A stretch of DNA of 41,345 bases from Oceaniradius stylonematis (lineage in GTDB: Bacteria; Pseudomonadota; Alphaproteobacteria; Rhizobiales; Rhizobiaceae): positions 549,231 through 590,575 of the forward strand of contig NZ_QFWV02000008.1 of the NCBI RefSeq assembly GCF_003149475.2. The letters run 5' to 3'. Shown here piece after piece: positions 7,542 to 16,050 of the stretch (position 1 is its first letter; each line of letters begins with the position of its first letter). The notes below the pieces were generated by a model. The model ran no database searches. It had not been told where the DNA came from and was given only the letters and a program-made list of their open reading frames with translations. A program made the translations under genes and the position numbers.

Positions 7542-8699
7542 TCAAACATCGGAAATCACGTGCCCGCCGGAGACGATGTGCGTTTTGTATCCGGCAAAGA
7601 CCGCATCGGTCTGGCCCGCCGCATAGAGCGCCTGATAGGCCTCGTGCGGGATCAGCGCATGCTTTTCGAACGAGGAAACCCCCATGCGTGCGGCTTCCAG
7701 ATCGTCGGTCTCGATGTGGAATTCCTCGCGCGGCGGCGACGATGACCACAGCCCCTTGCGGCCGGGCCGCTCGTGCTTCGAATAGATGTCCTGGATCGTC
7801 CAGCTCAAAAGCCAGGCATTTTCCGCTTCGCCGACCTCGTCCAGGATCGCCGAGACCGTGTCATTGTTCTGCGTGATGCCCGCCGAGTAGAACGGCCCCA
7901 GCACGATGCGCCGGAGCTGCTTGGGATGCAGCGTCTCGAACTGCTCGTCCATGTTGGCGGCGACCGTCGCCGGCGTCAGCGAAAAGGCCGAATTGGCCTC
8001 GGCCCACTGGTCGAAGGCGCGTGCCAGCGCCGGGTTCAGAAGCCCGCCCACCGGCAGCGGGATGTCCACGTCCCGGTTCAGCTTGCCGTCCTTGCCGACC
8101 AGGGTCTGCACCATGTCGGGCGTCGAATCCTCGACCACCACCGAATAGATCATCGGCAGGGTCGCCGACCCGTCGAAGACGCCCCAATGGGTGACATAGA
8201 AGGGCCGGCCCGTCTTCGGGTTCACCGAGACCTTGATCGTCTCGGGCAATACGAACGGCGTGAAGAAGGAGCCGTCCCTTATCGTTTCCAGATAGAGCCG
8301 CTCGGCGAGCCGGTCCTGCAATTCCTTCGGGAACGCCTTGTGACGCAGGATGAAGTCGGCCATGTCGGCACGCAGCGTCTCGGGATCGGGAATGGCGTCG
8401 AGCCGGCTTTCCGCCGAGCGCCGGTCCTTTTCCAGCTCAAGCACGTTCTGATAGACCGGAAATCCGCTGTCGGCGCGCGAAATGCGGAACTTGTCGGAAA
8501 AATCGAGCCGGTTGCGCCAGCTGTCGAACGAGGCGGCGAGCCGCGCCAAATAAGGCACGACGGTGCGCGCCACCAGTTCATGCTGATAAAGCGGCGAATT
8601 GTCGTCGCGCAGGAACACGTCCAGCCCGTCGAGCGCGGCCCCGATCGAACTGAAATAGCGCAGGACCGGACTGGCGGCGGCGTGGGTGGCCCGGCTCAC
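7542..8699 (-). CDS. Uncharacterised 385-aa protein of the AAA ATPase gene set
   Basis: I do not recognise this family. It is a soluble, acidic protein without signal peptide or membrane segment. It begins SRATHAAASPVLRYFSSIGAAL and is mostly helical in the first 150 residues (EKDRRSAESRLDAIPDPETL). A probable beta-rich centre follows (GRPFYVTHWGVFDGSATLPM). The start is GTG at 8699, preceded by GGGGGAGGG. The coiled-coil gene upstream ends only 18 bases before, so the two are cotranscribed and possibly continue into the AAA ATPase gene 138 bases downstream. The tight spacing suggests the products form one complex; no catalytic motif supports a specific activity. Confidence 0.75.
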   Translation of the reverse strand: MSRATHAAASPVLRYFSSIGAALDGLDVFLRDDNSPLYQHELVARTVVPYLARLAASFDSWRNRLDFSDKFRISRADSGFPVYQNVLELEKDRRSAESRLDAIPDPETLRADMADFILRHKAFPKELQDRLAERLYLETIRDGSFFTPFVLPETIKVSVNPKTGRPFYVTHWGVFDGSATLPMIYSVVVEDSTPDMVQTLVGKDGKLNRDVDIPLPVGGLLNPALARAFDQWAEANSAFSLTPATVAANMDEQFETLHPKQLRRIVLGPFYSAGITQNNDTVSAILDEVGEAENAWLLSWTIQDIYSKHERPGRKGLWSSSPPREEFHIETDDLEAARMGVSSFEKHALIPHEAYQALYAAGQTDAVFAGYKTHIVSGGHVISDV

Positions 8700-8717
8700 C
8701 GGCGCCCTCCCCCAGCC

Positions 8718-9806
8718 TTACGGCTGAACATAGTTGGCGGCGTTGTGCTTTTTCAGCACCTCTTCGAACCGCCGCGCGAACGCGTCGTCCGCCAGCTTCT
8801 TGCGGCGCTGAATGTCCTGTGTCGCCGCCATGTTGCCTTCATGCATTTCCAGAAGGTCGCCGATGTGGCTCTGCGCCGCCGCGCCGATGCCGGCCATCGT
8901 CGTTTCGGCAGCCGTGTCCACCTGGCTACCCAGCGTGTTGATCTTGTGGGCGACATCCTGCTGGGCGGCGGTCTTCAGCGAATCCTCGAGCGCCTTGTAG
9001 AGGACGATGCGCTGTTCGGTGTCGATGGTCAGCTTGTTGATCAGCGTCGACTGCGCCGCCTTCTGATTGTTGAGCGAGTCGACGAACGTCTGGAACATGG
9101 AGGTGTAGCGTTCCAGCGTCTGGCTCTCGGCGAGCAGCGTCTGCTCGCGCGCCTGCATTTCATTGTATTCGGTCGCAAGTTCGGACCGCTTGCCTTCCAG
9201 TTCGGACCGTTCCTTCTGGTTGGTCGAGGCGGCGATCTGGTTTTCGATGTCGAGCAGCATCGGGTTCAGTTCCTCGATCCGCTCCTGCGTCTTTTCGAGC
9301 TGTTCCATCGTGCCCGTGCGCCGGTCGATCACCTGCCGGAGGCTCGCTTCGGACGAACCATAGCGCTCGTCGAGGATGGTGCGCTGGCCGTCGAGAATGC
9401 CGACGATCGTGTCCGACTTGGTCAGAAGCTCCTGCAGATTGCCGGCCAGCGACATGTTGCGCACCCGCTCCGAGCGCATCCGCTGCATGCGCTGCTTGGA
9501 GAACATGCCGACAATGCTCTCCCAGGTCGTGTACGACTTCATCGACTCAAATTCCTGGCCGAACACGTTGGTCGCGTCCTCGAGCCCGATGATCAGGTCG
9601 GCAATGTTGGCTTCCATCACCGATTGCTGCTTGAGCACGTCCTGGATGCGGGCGTTTTCGATGTCGAAATCGGCGTCGCCGATGGCCGCGTCCGCCTTGG
9701 CGAACCGGTCGAGCACGTCGCTCGACTGCTCGATCCGCGTCTGCATCTGCTCGACCGCCTGTTTTGTGCGTTCGATCTCGGAATCGAAATTCTGCAAGCT
9801 TGCCAT
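8718..9806 (-). CDS. Uncharacterised coiled-coil protein of the AAA ATPase gene set
   Basis: A 362-residue protein dominated by heptad-rich helices: roughly residues 5-60 (IERTKQAVEQMQTRIEQS) and 140-300 (QLEKTQERIEELNPMLLDIE; KERSELEGKRSELATEYNEM). There is no signal peptide or membrane segment. The gross layout recalls TelA/KlaA-type toxic-anion-resistance proteins, but I do not see their diagnostic motif, so no function is assigned. The ATG at 9806 is preferred over longer forms because AGAGGGG precedes it. It is the first gene of a minus-strand run and probably supplies a structural or adaptor component to the AAA ATPase set. Confidence 0.75.
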   Translation of the reverse strand: MASLQNFDSEIERTKQAVEQMQTRIEQSSDVLDRFAKADAAIGDADFDIENARIQDVLKQQSVMEANIADLIIGLEDATNVFGQEFESMKSYTTWESIVGMFSKQRMQRMRSERVRNMSLAGNLQELLTKSDTIVGILDGQRTILDERYGSSEASLRQVIDRRTGTMEQLEKTQERIEELNPMLLDIENQIAASTNQKERSELEGKRSELATEYNEMQAREQTLLAESQTLERYTSMFQTFVDSLNNQKAAQSTLINKLTIDTEQRIVLYKALEDSLKTAAQQDVAHKINTLGSQVDTAAETTMAGIGAAAQSHIGDLLEMHEGNMAATQDIQRRKKLADDAFARRFEEVLKKHNAANYVQP

Positions 9807-9894
9807 GGACCAACCCCTCTGAGCGACTTCACGCCGCATATAAGTTGGTGTGATGACAATTGAAAGTCGGCCTTGCGTCAAGCGCGGGGCACGA

Positions 9895-10509
9895 TCACCG
9901 CGCGGTAAAGCCGATCATGTCCTCGGCGTCGATGCGGCCCATCTCTTCCTCCCAGTGGCGCCGGCACAGCGACACGTAGCGGTCATTGCCGCCGATGGCG
10001 ACCTGATCGCCTTCCCGCACAACCTTGCCGTCCGGCCCGAGCCGCACCACCATCGACGCCTTGCGCCCGCACCGGCAGATGGTGCGCACCTCTCGCAGAT
10101 CGTCTGCGATCGCCAGAAGCGCCAGCGAGCCGGGAAACAGCTTGCCCTGAAAGTCCGTGCGCAGGCCGTACGCCATGACCGGTACGCCCAGCCGGTCGGC
10201 GATCCGCGCCAGCTGCCAGACCTGGTCTTCGGTGAGAAACTGCGCCTCGTCGACGAAGACGCAATGCACCGGCGCGTTTTCGGCGTGGTCGCGCACGATG
10301 GCGAACAGATCGTCATCGGGCGCAAAGGTCAGTGCCTCGTCGCCCAGCCCGATCCGCGAGGCGATCCGCCCCTCACCCGCCCGGTCGTCGAGCCGCGCCG
10401 TGAACAGGAGCGTCGTCATATGCCGTTCGCGATAATTGTGCGAGGCCTGCAGCAGCATGGTCGACTTGCCGGCGTTCATTGCCGAATAGTGGAAATAGAG
10501 CTTGGCCAT
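9895..10509 (-). CDS. tdk: Thymidine kinase (type II)
   Basis: Phosphorylates thymidine with ATP in the pyrimidine salvage pathway. At 204 residues it matches the bacterial type II enzyme. The P-loop SAMNAGKST is at residues 9-17, the Walker B strand CVFVDEAQFL near residue 92, and the zinc-ribbon ligands are Cys residues in ICRCGRKAS plus Cys/His in VSLCRRHW. The ATG at 10509 gives the canonical MAKLYFHYSAMNAGKS start; the longer open frame upstream is spurious. It is divergent from the HugZ-like gene across a 110-bp gap. Confidence 0.96.
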   Translation of the reverse strand: MAKLYFHYSAMNAGKSTMLLQASHNYRERHMTTLLFTARLDDRAGEGRIASRIGLGDEALTFAPDDDLFAIVRDHAENAPVHCVFVDEAQFLTEDQVWQLARIADRLGVPVMAYGLRTDFQGKLFPGSLALLAIADDLREVRTICRCGRKASMVVRLGPDGKVVREGDQVAIGGNDRYVSLCRRHWEEEMGRIDAEDMIGFTAR

Positions 10510-10619
10510 CGCCGCACCGTTTCGTCGCTTTGCCTGCCGGTCGCCAGAAGGGATAGACCACGGGCGCGCGCCGTGCCACGCATTGGACGGCGTTCTCAAC
10601 AGGCAAGCGGCGGGATGTG

Positions 10620-11387
10620 ATGGCCGAAGCGGAAAAGAAAAGCGTGCTGCGCGAGACCGACGACGAGGCGATCCGCCTCGCCAAGACCCTGATTGCGACG
10701 GCACGGCACGGTGCGCTGGCCGTCCATCCGTCGGGCGGCGGCGCTTTTCCCGGTGTCAGCCGCGTGCAGCTTTCCACCGATTTCGACGGCACGCCGGTGA
10801 TTCTGGTCTCCGCCCTGTCGCCGCATCTGGGCGCGCTCGAAACCGTGCCGGAAAGCGCGCTTCTGATCGGCGAGCCGGGCAAGGGCGACCCGCTGGCCCA
10901 TCCGCGCATCACGCTGCGCACGGTCGGTGCGCGGGTCGCGCGCGGCACGGATGACCATGGCCGAATCCGGCGCCGGCATCTGGCGCGCCACCCCAAGGCC
11001 GCGCTCTATGCCGATTTCGGCGATTTCGCCTTCTTCCGGCTGAATGTGCATTCGGCAAGCCTCAATGGCGGGTTCGGCAAGGCCTATGAGTTGGGCGCGG
11101 CCGATCTGGCGCTGGCCGGCGATCTCGAGGGCATCGCCGCGCTGGAGCATGGCGCGGTCGTCCACATGAATGCCGACCATGCCGAGGCCATCGCGCTCTA
11201 CGCGCAGAAGCTGGCGCGCAAAAGACCCGGCGGCTGGCAGTTGCTGACCATCGATTCAGAAGGCATGGATCTGGGCGATGGCGACGAACGGGCGCGAATC
11301 TTCTACCCTGAGCCGCTGCAGCGCGCGGGCGATCTGCGCAAGGTGCTCAAACAGATGGCCGATGCGGCCCGCGCAATGGAGGATTGA
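10620..11387 (+). CDS. HugZ-like pyridoxamine 5'-phosphate oxidase-fold protein with DUF2470 domain
   Basis: A 255-residue protein with an N-terminal split-barrel flavin/heme-binding fold (about residues 15-160; ATARHGALAVHPSGGGAFPG) and a C-terminal DUF2470 segment. The latter carries VVHMNADHAEAIALYAQKL near residue 185 and ends in a charged helix. Relatives include HugZ/HutZ-type heme-utilisation proteins and uncharacterised oxidoreductases, so a role in heme or flavin chemistry is likely but not proven. The ATG at 10620 is preceded immediately by an in-frame GTG. The PEP mutase family gene begins four bases after its stop, so they form an operon with the TrmH gene. Confidence 0.85.
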   Translation: MAEAEKKSVLRETDDEAIRLAKTLIATARHGALAVHPSGGGAFPGVSRVQLSTDFDGTPVILVSALSPHLGALETVPESALLIGEPGKGDPLAHPRITLRTVGARVARGTDDHGRIRRRHLARHPKAALYADFGDFAFFRLNVHSASLNGGFGKAYELGAADLALAGDLEGIAALEHGAVVHMNADHAEAIALYAQKLARKRPGGWQLLTIDSEGMDLGDGDERARIFYPEPLQRAGDLRKVLKQMADAARAMED

Positions 11388-11391
11388 TGCC

Positions 11392-12231
11392 ATGAACGCA
11401 CTGGCCGAACGGCATGCCGGTTTCGAAGCCCTGCACGCATCGGGCTGCTTCATCATTCCCAATCCGTGGGACGTGGGCTCCGCGCGGCTCATGGCCGCCT
11501 GCGGCGCCAGGGCCCTGGCGACGACCAGCGCCGGCCACGCCTTCACGCTCGGCAAGCCGGACGGGGGCCGGGTGACCCGCGACGAGGCGCTCGCCCATGC
11601 CCAGGACCTGATCGCGGCAACGCCCCTGCCGGTCTCGGGCGATTTCGAGAACGGCTTTGCCGACGATCCCGATGGCGTTGCCGAAACGGTGCGGCTTGCC
11701 GGCGAAGCCGGGCTTTCGGGCTGTTCGATCGAGGACACGCAGATGGTCGGCGGCAACCCGCCCTATCCGTTTGACCTCGCCATCGAACGGGTGCGCGCTG
11801 CTTGCGCCGCCGCGCGGGCACTCGGCCGGCCGTTCGTCTTCTGCGCCCGCGCCGACGGCATCATGAACGGTCACTACGACACCGAAGAGGCAATCCGCCG
11901 TCTGCGCGCGTTCGAAGGGGCCGGTGCGGATCTTCTCTACGCGCCGCTGCCGCCGGACATGGCCGCGCTCCGGCGCATCGTCGCCTCGGTGACGAAACCG
12001 TTCAACGCGCTGGCCGCCGGCTCCTTCACATCGGTGAGCCTGCAACAATTCGCCGAAGCCGGCGTGAGGCGCGTGTCGATCGGTTCTGCAATGGCGCGCG
12101 CCACGCACAAGCTGATGATCGATGCCACCCGCGCCATGCTCGACCATGGCGACTTCACGCCCCTCTCGAACGGTGTGTCGGGCAGCGTGGTGGACGATCT
12201 TCTCATGCATGGTGCCGACCGCACCCCATGA
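11392..12231 (+). CDS. Isocitrate lyase/PEP mutase superfamily enzyme
   Basis: A 279-residue TIM-barrel enzyme of the PEP mutase/isocitrate lyase superfamily, acting on C-C or P-C bonds of 2-oxo or 2-hydroxy acids with Mg. Family features include IIPNPWDVGSARL near the N-terminus, TTSAGHAFTLG, SGDFENGFADD (metal-binding acidic region) and GCSIEDTQ. The KKCGH motif of true (methyl)isocitrate lyases is absent, so the substrate is open. The ATG at 11392 lies five bases after the upstream gene, and the stop overlaps the next start as ATGA, indicating a three-gene operon. Confidence 0.9.
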   Translation: MNALAERHAGFEALHASGCFIIPNPWDVGSARLMAACGARALATTSAGHAFTLGKPDGGRVTRDEALAHAQDLIAATPLPVSGDFENGFADDPDGVAETVRLAGEAGLSGCSIEDTQMVGGNPPYPFDLAIERVRAACAAARALGRPFVFCARADGIMNGHYDTEEAIRRLRAFEGAGADLLYAPLPPDMAALRRIVASVTKPFNALAAGSFTSVSLQQFAEAGVRRVSIGSAMARATHKLMIDATRAMLDHGDFTPLSNGVSGSVVDDLLMHGADRTP

Positions 12232-13052
12232 CGGACGCAAGAAGACCGCTACAGATCGTGGATCCGGACGATCCGCGCATCGCGGCCTATCGCGGCATCC
12301 GCGAGCGGGACCTGGTGCGCCATCAGAAGCGCTTCATCGCCGAGGGGACGAGCGTGCTGCGCGTCCTGGCGGGGCAACGGCGTTTCGGCATCGAAAGCGC
12401 CCTGATCCTCGAAAACCGGTTTGCCGGCGTGGCGGACATTCTCGGCATGCTGCCGGCGAAAACGCGCGTCTATGTCGCATCGTCCGACGTCATCGACGCC
12501 ATTGCCGGTTTTCCGATGCATCGCGGCGTTCTGGCGGTCGGTCTTCGGCGCGACGATGCCGATGCCGCACCGGACACTGCGCGGCGCTGGCGAACGGTGG
12601 TTGCCCTGTCGGAAATCGCCAACCACGACAATATGGGCGCGATCTTCCGCAACGCGGCGGCGCTTGGCGCCGATGCGGTGCTGATGGACGCGCAAAGCTG
12701 CGACCCGCTCTACCGCAAGGCGCTGCGCGTCTCGGTCGGCGCCGTGCTGACCGTGCCATGGCATCGTTTCGGCCATGCCGACGCAATGCTCGACTGGCTT
12801 GAGACAAACGGCTTCGCCCTGGCCGGCCTGTCGCCCCGCGGCGATGCGGCACTCGAGCATTGGGAACCGCCCGCAAAGGCGGCGCTTGTCCTGGGAACGG
12901 AAGGACCGGGCCTGCCCGATCGCGTCATGGACCGGACGCAGACATTGCGCATCGCCATGGCCAACGGGTTCGACAGCCTCAATGTGGCGACAAGCGCGGC
13001 ACTGGTCCTGCATCATGTGCGCAATGCGCGCACCGGACCGGCGTCAGGATGA
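12228..13052 (+). CDS. TrmH/SpoU-family RNA 2'-O-methyltransferase
   Basis: A 274-residue SPOUT-class methyltransferase using S-adenosylmethionine on tRNA or rRNA ribose. The C-terminal knotted domain carries the three SpoU motifs: NHDNMGAIFRNAAALGAD (motif 1, with catalytic Arg), LVLGTEGPGL (motif 2) and IAMANGFDSLNVATSAALVLH (motif 3). The N-terminal ~100 residues form the substrate-binding extension (RGIRERDLVRHQKRFIAEG). The start overlaps the upstream stop by ATGA. The last nine bases overlap convergently with the coiled-coil gene on the other strand. The target nucleotide is not deducible. Confidence 0.93.
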   Translation: MTDARRPLQIVDPDDPRIAAYRGIRERDLVRHQKRFIAEGTSVLRVLAGQRRFGIESALILENRFAGVADILGMLPAKTRVYVASSDVIDAIAGFPMHRGVLAVGLRRDDADAAPDTARRWRTVVALSEIANHDNMGAIFRNAAALGADAVLMDAQSCDPLYRKALRVSVGAVLTVPWHRFGHADAMLDWLETNGFALAGLSPRGDAALEHWEPPAKAALVLGTEGPGLPDRVMDRTQTLRIAMANGFDSLNVATSAALVLHHVRNARTGPASG

Positions 13053-14321
13053 CACCGCGTCCGTTTCCGCCGCCTTGCCGTTCTCGCCAACGGGCGGCGG
13101 GGCGCCCGTTCCGCGCCGTGCCTTGGCCTGCAATGCCCGCACGCGCGCGGCGAGGCTGACCGTGCCCTGCGGCGCGCCATCGTCGGCTTCGGCGACAAGA
13201 TCGGGGATCGGCGAGCCCTCGCCCTCGAGCAGCGATGCCATATGGACGATCTCGGCGGCCAGCGCGCCGATTTCGTCGCGCAGCGCGGCTTCGCCCTCAT
13301 CGGCGGAGGTCGCTTCGTGCTTTTCCAACTGCTCGGTCAGCGCCTTGACGCGCTTGCGTTCGGATTTCAGATCCGCTTCGAGCTGCGCGATCTTCACATC
13401 GCGCGCGCCGATCACCGCCTCCGGCTCCTGACCGTCCAACTGCTTGGTGATGCGTGCGACGCGCACCGTCAGGTCGCCCAGTTCCTCCTCGAGCGCGGCG
13501 CGTTCCTGCTCGGCGTCGAGCGCGCGCTGTTCAAGCTCCTGGAGGTCCGCCTCCTCGCCTGCCTGCGCGTCGCGCAGCCGGGCAATTTCTTTTTCGCGAC
13601 GCGCAAGCTTGTCTTCCAGATCGGAGGCGCGCGCGATGGCGCGTTCGAGCCGGGTGTCCATCTCGGCCGACTTGGCGCGCTCGGTTTTCAGCAGTTCGGC
13701 GGTCTGGCGCGCTTCGGCGCGGCTGTCGCGCGCCTTGCCTTGCTGGGTGCGCAGCTTTTCGCGGGTCTCCCCCAGACGGTCTTCCAGCGCGCCATAGCGT
13801 GTCTGCTGATCGGCAAGGGCCTGGGCGGCTGCGGCGGCCTGCTTTTCCGCTTCGGCCCGCAGGCGCGCCGTGCTTTCCAGTTCGGCCGCGCGCGCGCTGA
13901 GCGCCGCATTGGTGGTGTTCAGTTCGAGCCGCGTCGCCTCCAGATCGGCCCGGGTGCGGCCAAGTTCCTCGCGCGTTGCGTCCAGCTGCCCGGTCAGATC
14001 GCCGATCGTCGCATCGCGCTCGGCAATCGACGCGTCCCTGTCCTTCAAGGTGGCCTTCATGTCGCTGATCTCGGCGGCCTGCCGTGTCGAGAGGTCGCGC
14101 TGCTTGCGCAGCGCCACGTCGAGCTTCTTTTCGGCGACGGCGTGTTCGGCGCGCAGACGGTCCTTGTCCGCCTGCAACTCGCTGACCGTCAGCGGCACGG
14201 ACGCCTCGATGCGCTTGCGGGTCAGATAGACGGCGCGGCGCCAGATCGCCGGAGCAACGATCATGGCCGCCAGAACGGCCGCCAGAAACCCTGTTGCGAT
14301 GTAAAGAGCCGCTTCGATCAA
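13044..14321 (-). CDS. Membrane-anchored long coiled-coil protein
   Basis: A 425-residue protein with an N-terminal transmembrane helix (about residues 4-27, AALYIATGFLAAVLAAMIVAP), then a short conserved-looking stretch (LTRKRIEASVPLTVSELQADKD), then an almost continuous coiled coil from about residue 45 to 345. The composition is Ala/Glu/Arg-rich, and the tail is disordered and Pro/Gly-rich. Proteins with this layout are common in Rhizobiales and unnamed. A structural role at the inner membrane, perhaps with the nearby cell-cycle genes, is an inference. The 3' end overlaps the trmH-type gene by nine bases on the opposite strand. Confidence 0.8.
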   Translation of the reverse strand: MIEAALYIATGFLAAVLAAMIVAPAIWRRAVYLTRKRIEASVPLTVSELQADKDRLRAEHAVAEKKLDVALRKQRDLSTRQAAEISDMKATLKDRDASIAERDATIGDLTGQLDATREELGRTRADLEATRLELNTTNAALSARAAELESTARLRAEAEKQAAAAAQALADQQTRYGALEDRLGETREKLRTQQGKARDSRAEARQTAELLKTERAKSAEMDTRLERAIARASDLEDKLARREKEIARLRDAQAGEEADLQELEQRALDAEQERAALEEELGDLTVRVARITKQLDGQEPEAVIGARDVKIAQLEADLKSERKRVKALTEQLEKHEATSADEGEAALRDEIGALAAEIVHMASLLEGEGSPIPDLVAEADDGAPQGTVSLAARVRALQAKARRGTGAPPPVGENGKAAETDAVSS

Positions 14322-14431
14322 GGGACCAGTCTCACCCGCGTGCCGATTGCTGCGGGCCGGTCTGCCACGGATCGGCGCGACAATCCAGCGTGGCGCCGAT
14401 CGACAGGGCGTACCCCGTCAGGGCCTCGCTG

Positions 14432-15055
14432 TCAGAACGGGTTCCAGGTCGGTCGGTTGGTCAGCTTCAGATAGCCCACAGACACGCCGAGCCGGGCGCC
14501 GACACCGGTGCGCACAGGCACCAGCAGCACATTGTTGCGCTTGAGCACGTGCATGCCAACGCCGGCGACCAGATAGGCCGAGCCGGCGACGCCGCCATAG
14601 CGGCCCTGAAGATTGTCGACCGACGGCAGGTGATAGACGAGCATCATCGTGCGCGCGCCCTCGCCGCCGAAATCCCAGCCCAGCGACGGTCCCTGCCAGA
14701 AGACGCTGTGGTCGCCGGCATTCTTGGTGTAGAGCGTGCCTTCGCCATAGGTCAGCCCGCCGACGAACGCGCCGCCGGCTTCCTGGCCCAGAATGTAGCC
14801 GTTGGGCAGGCCGTACATGGAAAAGGCGCGCTCGATCGCCGTGGCGATGGCGCCCGATGTCGAACCGAAGAAGCCGTGGCCCGCCGCCACCACCTCTTCG
14901 AGACCGTAGGGGCTCGGCTGCGCCTGGGCATTTTGCGCATGCGCCGGTGCGGCGAAGATCAGCGCCGCGGCAACGGCCAGCGCGCCCAGCACCGTCATGG
15001 CAAGGCGACGCATCGTCTCTTCGGCGGATGCCCACCGGGTTGCGATCGCGTTCAT
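14432..15055 (-). CDS. Exported DUF1134 family protein
   Basis: A 207-residue protein of the DUF1134 (COG5400) family, abundant in alphaproteobacteria and of unknown function. A signal peptide with a long n-region is followed by the hydrophobic stretch LAMTVLGALAVAAALIFAAP, with probable cleavage after AHA near residue 40. The mature part has Gly-rich repeats such as GFFGSTSGAIATAIERAF and WQGPSLGWDFGGEGARTMM. The ATG at 15055 is favoured by a strong AGGAGGT site six bases upstream; an internal ATG at 15013 has a weaker site. Location is periplasm or outer surface. Confidence 0.88.
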   Translation of the reverse strand: MNAIATRWASAEETMRRLAMTVLGALAVAAALIFAAPAHAQNAQAQPSPYGLEEVVAAGHGFFGSTSGAIATAIERAFSMYGLPNGYILGQEAGGAFVGGLTYGEGTLYTKNAGDHSVFWQGPSLGWDFGGEGARTMMLVYHLPSVDNLQGRYGGVAGSAYLVAGVGMHVLKRNNVLLVPVRTGVGARLGVSVGYLKLTNRPTWNPF

Positions 15056-15166
15056 GGATGACCTCCTGGCAATTGGTTGACGTCACGACCAGCGTGACCG
15101 CCAATTCGGGCGCGCCCTTGGCGCGGCCGCTCATTGCTCAAACTTTAGGGAATTCTGGTTTCCGCT

Positions 15167-15192
15167 TTGTTAAGCAACCCCTTGTTAAGCAA
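15167..15192. promoter_or_regulatory. Tandem TTGTTAAGCAA motif upstream of chpT
   Basis: The 11-base sequence TTGTTAAGCAA occurs twice in direct orientation (15167-15177 and 15182-15192), with a period of 15 bases, in the 240-bp divergent gap between the DUF1134 gene and chpT. Each copy has the inverted halves TTG and CAA around TTAA. The arrangement is that of a transcription-factor binding site pair. The regulator is unknown: the TTAA cores suggest the CtrA class, but the spacing is 11 rather than 7. A GANTC site (GATTC) lies at 15267-15271 close to the chpT start. Confidence 0.45.
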
Positions 15193-15295
15193 TGCCTGCG
15201 GTTGCCGCCCGCACCATTGCCCCTACCCAGCCTGCCCGCTAACCTCCGTCCCGGGGGCGGGGCCATGATTCCTTCAAGAAATTCCGGATCGTAAA

Positions 15296-15925
15296 ATGCA
15301 CCAACTCAAAGACCTTGCGCCATCGGAACTGGCTTCGCTCCTGTGCAGCCGTGTCTGTCACGACATCATCTCGCCGGTCGGCGCGATCAACAACGGTCTT
15401 GAACTGCTCGACGATGGCGGCGCCGACGAGGACGCCATGGACCTGATCCGCACCAGCGCGGTCAACGCCTCGGCACGCCTGCAATTCGCCCGCATCGCCT
15501 TCGGCGCGGCCGGCTCGGCGGGCGTCGAGATCGATACCGGAGACGCGCAGGCTGTCGCGTTGGCCTTCATGAAGGGCGAAAAGGCCGACTTCACCTGGAC
15601 CGCCGAGCGGGCGTTGCTGCCCAAGAACCAGGTCAAGCTGGTGCTCAACCTCATCCTTGTCGCCAATGGCTCGATCCCGCGCGGCGGTACGCTCGACTGC
15701 GCCATGCAGACCGGCGACGACAGGCCCGTCATCACGCTGCGCGCGGCCGGCAAGCTGATGCGCATTCCGCAGAAATTCGCCGATTTCCTCGACGGCCGGT
15801 TCGACGACGAGCCGATCGATGCCCATTCCGTGCAATTCTACTACACGCTGCTGCTGGCCAACGAGGCGGGCATGACCGTTACCGCCGAGATGAGCGACGA
15901 CGCCATCACCTATACGGCGCGATAG
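15296..15925 (+). CDS. chpT: Histidine phosphotransferase ChpT
   Basis: The phosphotransfer protein that relays phosphate from the CckA hybrid kinase to CtrA and CpdR. At 209 residues, the N-terminal dimerisation helices hold the phospho-accepting His22 within LCSRVCHDIISPVGAINNGLELL. The C-terminal half is a degenerate HATPase-like domain (about residues 100-205; LLPKNQVKLVLNLILVANGS) that has lost ATP-binding residues, as the family does. The ATG at 15296 gives the typical start. Position beside ctrA agrees with its job. A receiver-like gene follows 125 bases downstream on the same strand. Confidence 0.95.
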   Translation: MHQLKDLAPSELASLLCSRVCHDIISPVGAINNGLELLDDGGADEDAMDLIRTSAVNASARLQFARIAFGAAGSAGVEIDTGDAQAVALAFMKGEKADFTWTAERALLPKNQVKLVLNLILVANGSIPRGGTLDCAMQTGDDRPVITLRAAGKLMRIPQKFADFLDGRFDDEPIDAHSVQFYYTLLLANEAGMTVTAEMSDDAITYTAR

Positions 15926-16050
15926 GCTCCGATCGGCGATTGCGCCGGATTTTACCGGTTGCGTTATGCCGGCGTAAACCACGGCGCTTAAGCCGATGGC
16001 AAACCGGCGGTGATAGAACCGTCCCCGAACAACACGAGTCGGGGGTGACA

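Noticed and set aside
8718-9806. Assignment of the coiled-coil protein as TelA/KlaA tellurite resistance
   Set aside because: Only the overall coiled-coil layout is similar; the conserved TelA segments are not visible.
5442-9863. Plus-strand open frames of 664 and 696 codons
   Set aside because: Antisense shadows of the ATPase, 385-aa and coiled-coil genes; composition is Arg/Gly/His/Asp-rich without domains or ribosome sites.
10373-10996. Minus-strand frames overlapping the HugZ-like gene and tdk start
   Set aside because: They run antisense to a well-supported gene and have no recognisable domain.
11392-12231. True isocitrate or methylisocitrate lyase (aceA/prpB)
   Set aside because: The KKCGH catalytic motif is absent, so only the superfamily is claimed despite the prpE gene elsewhere in the window.
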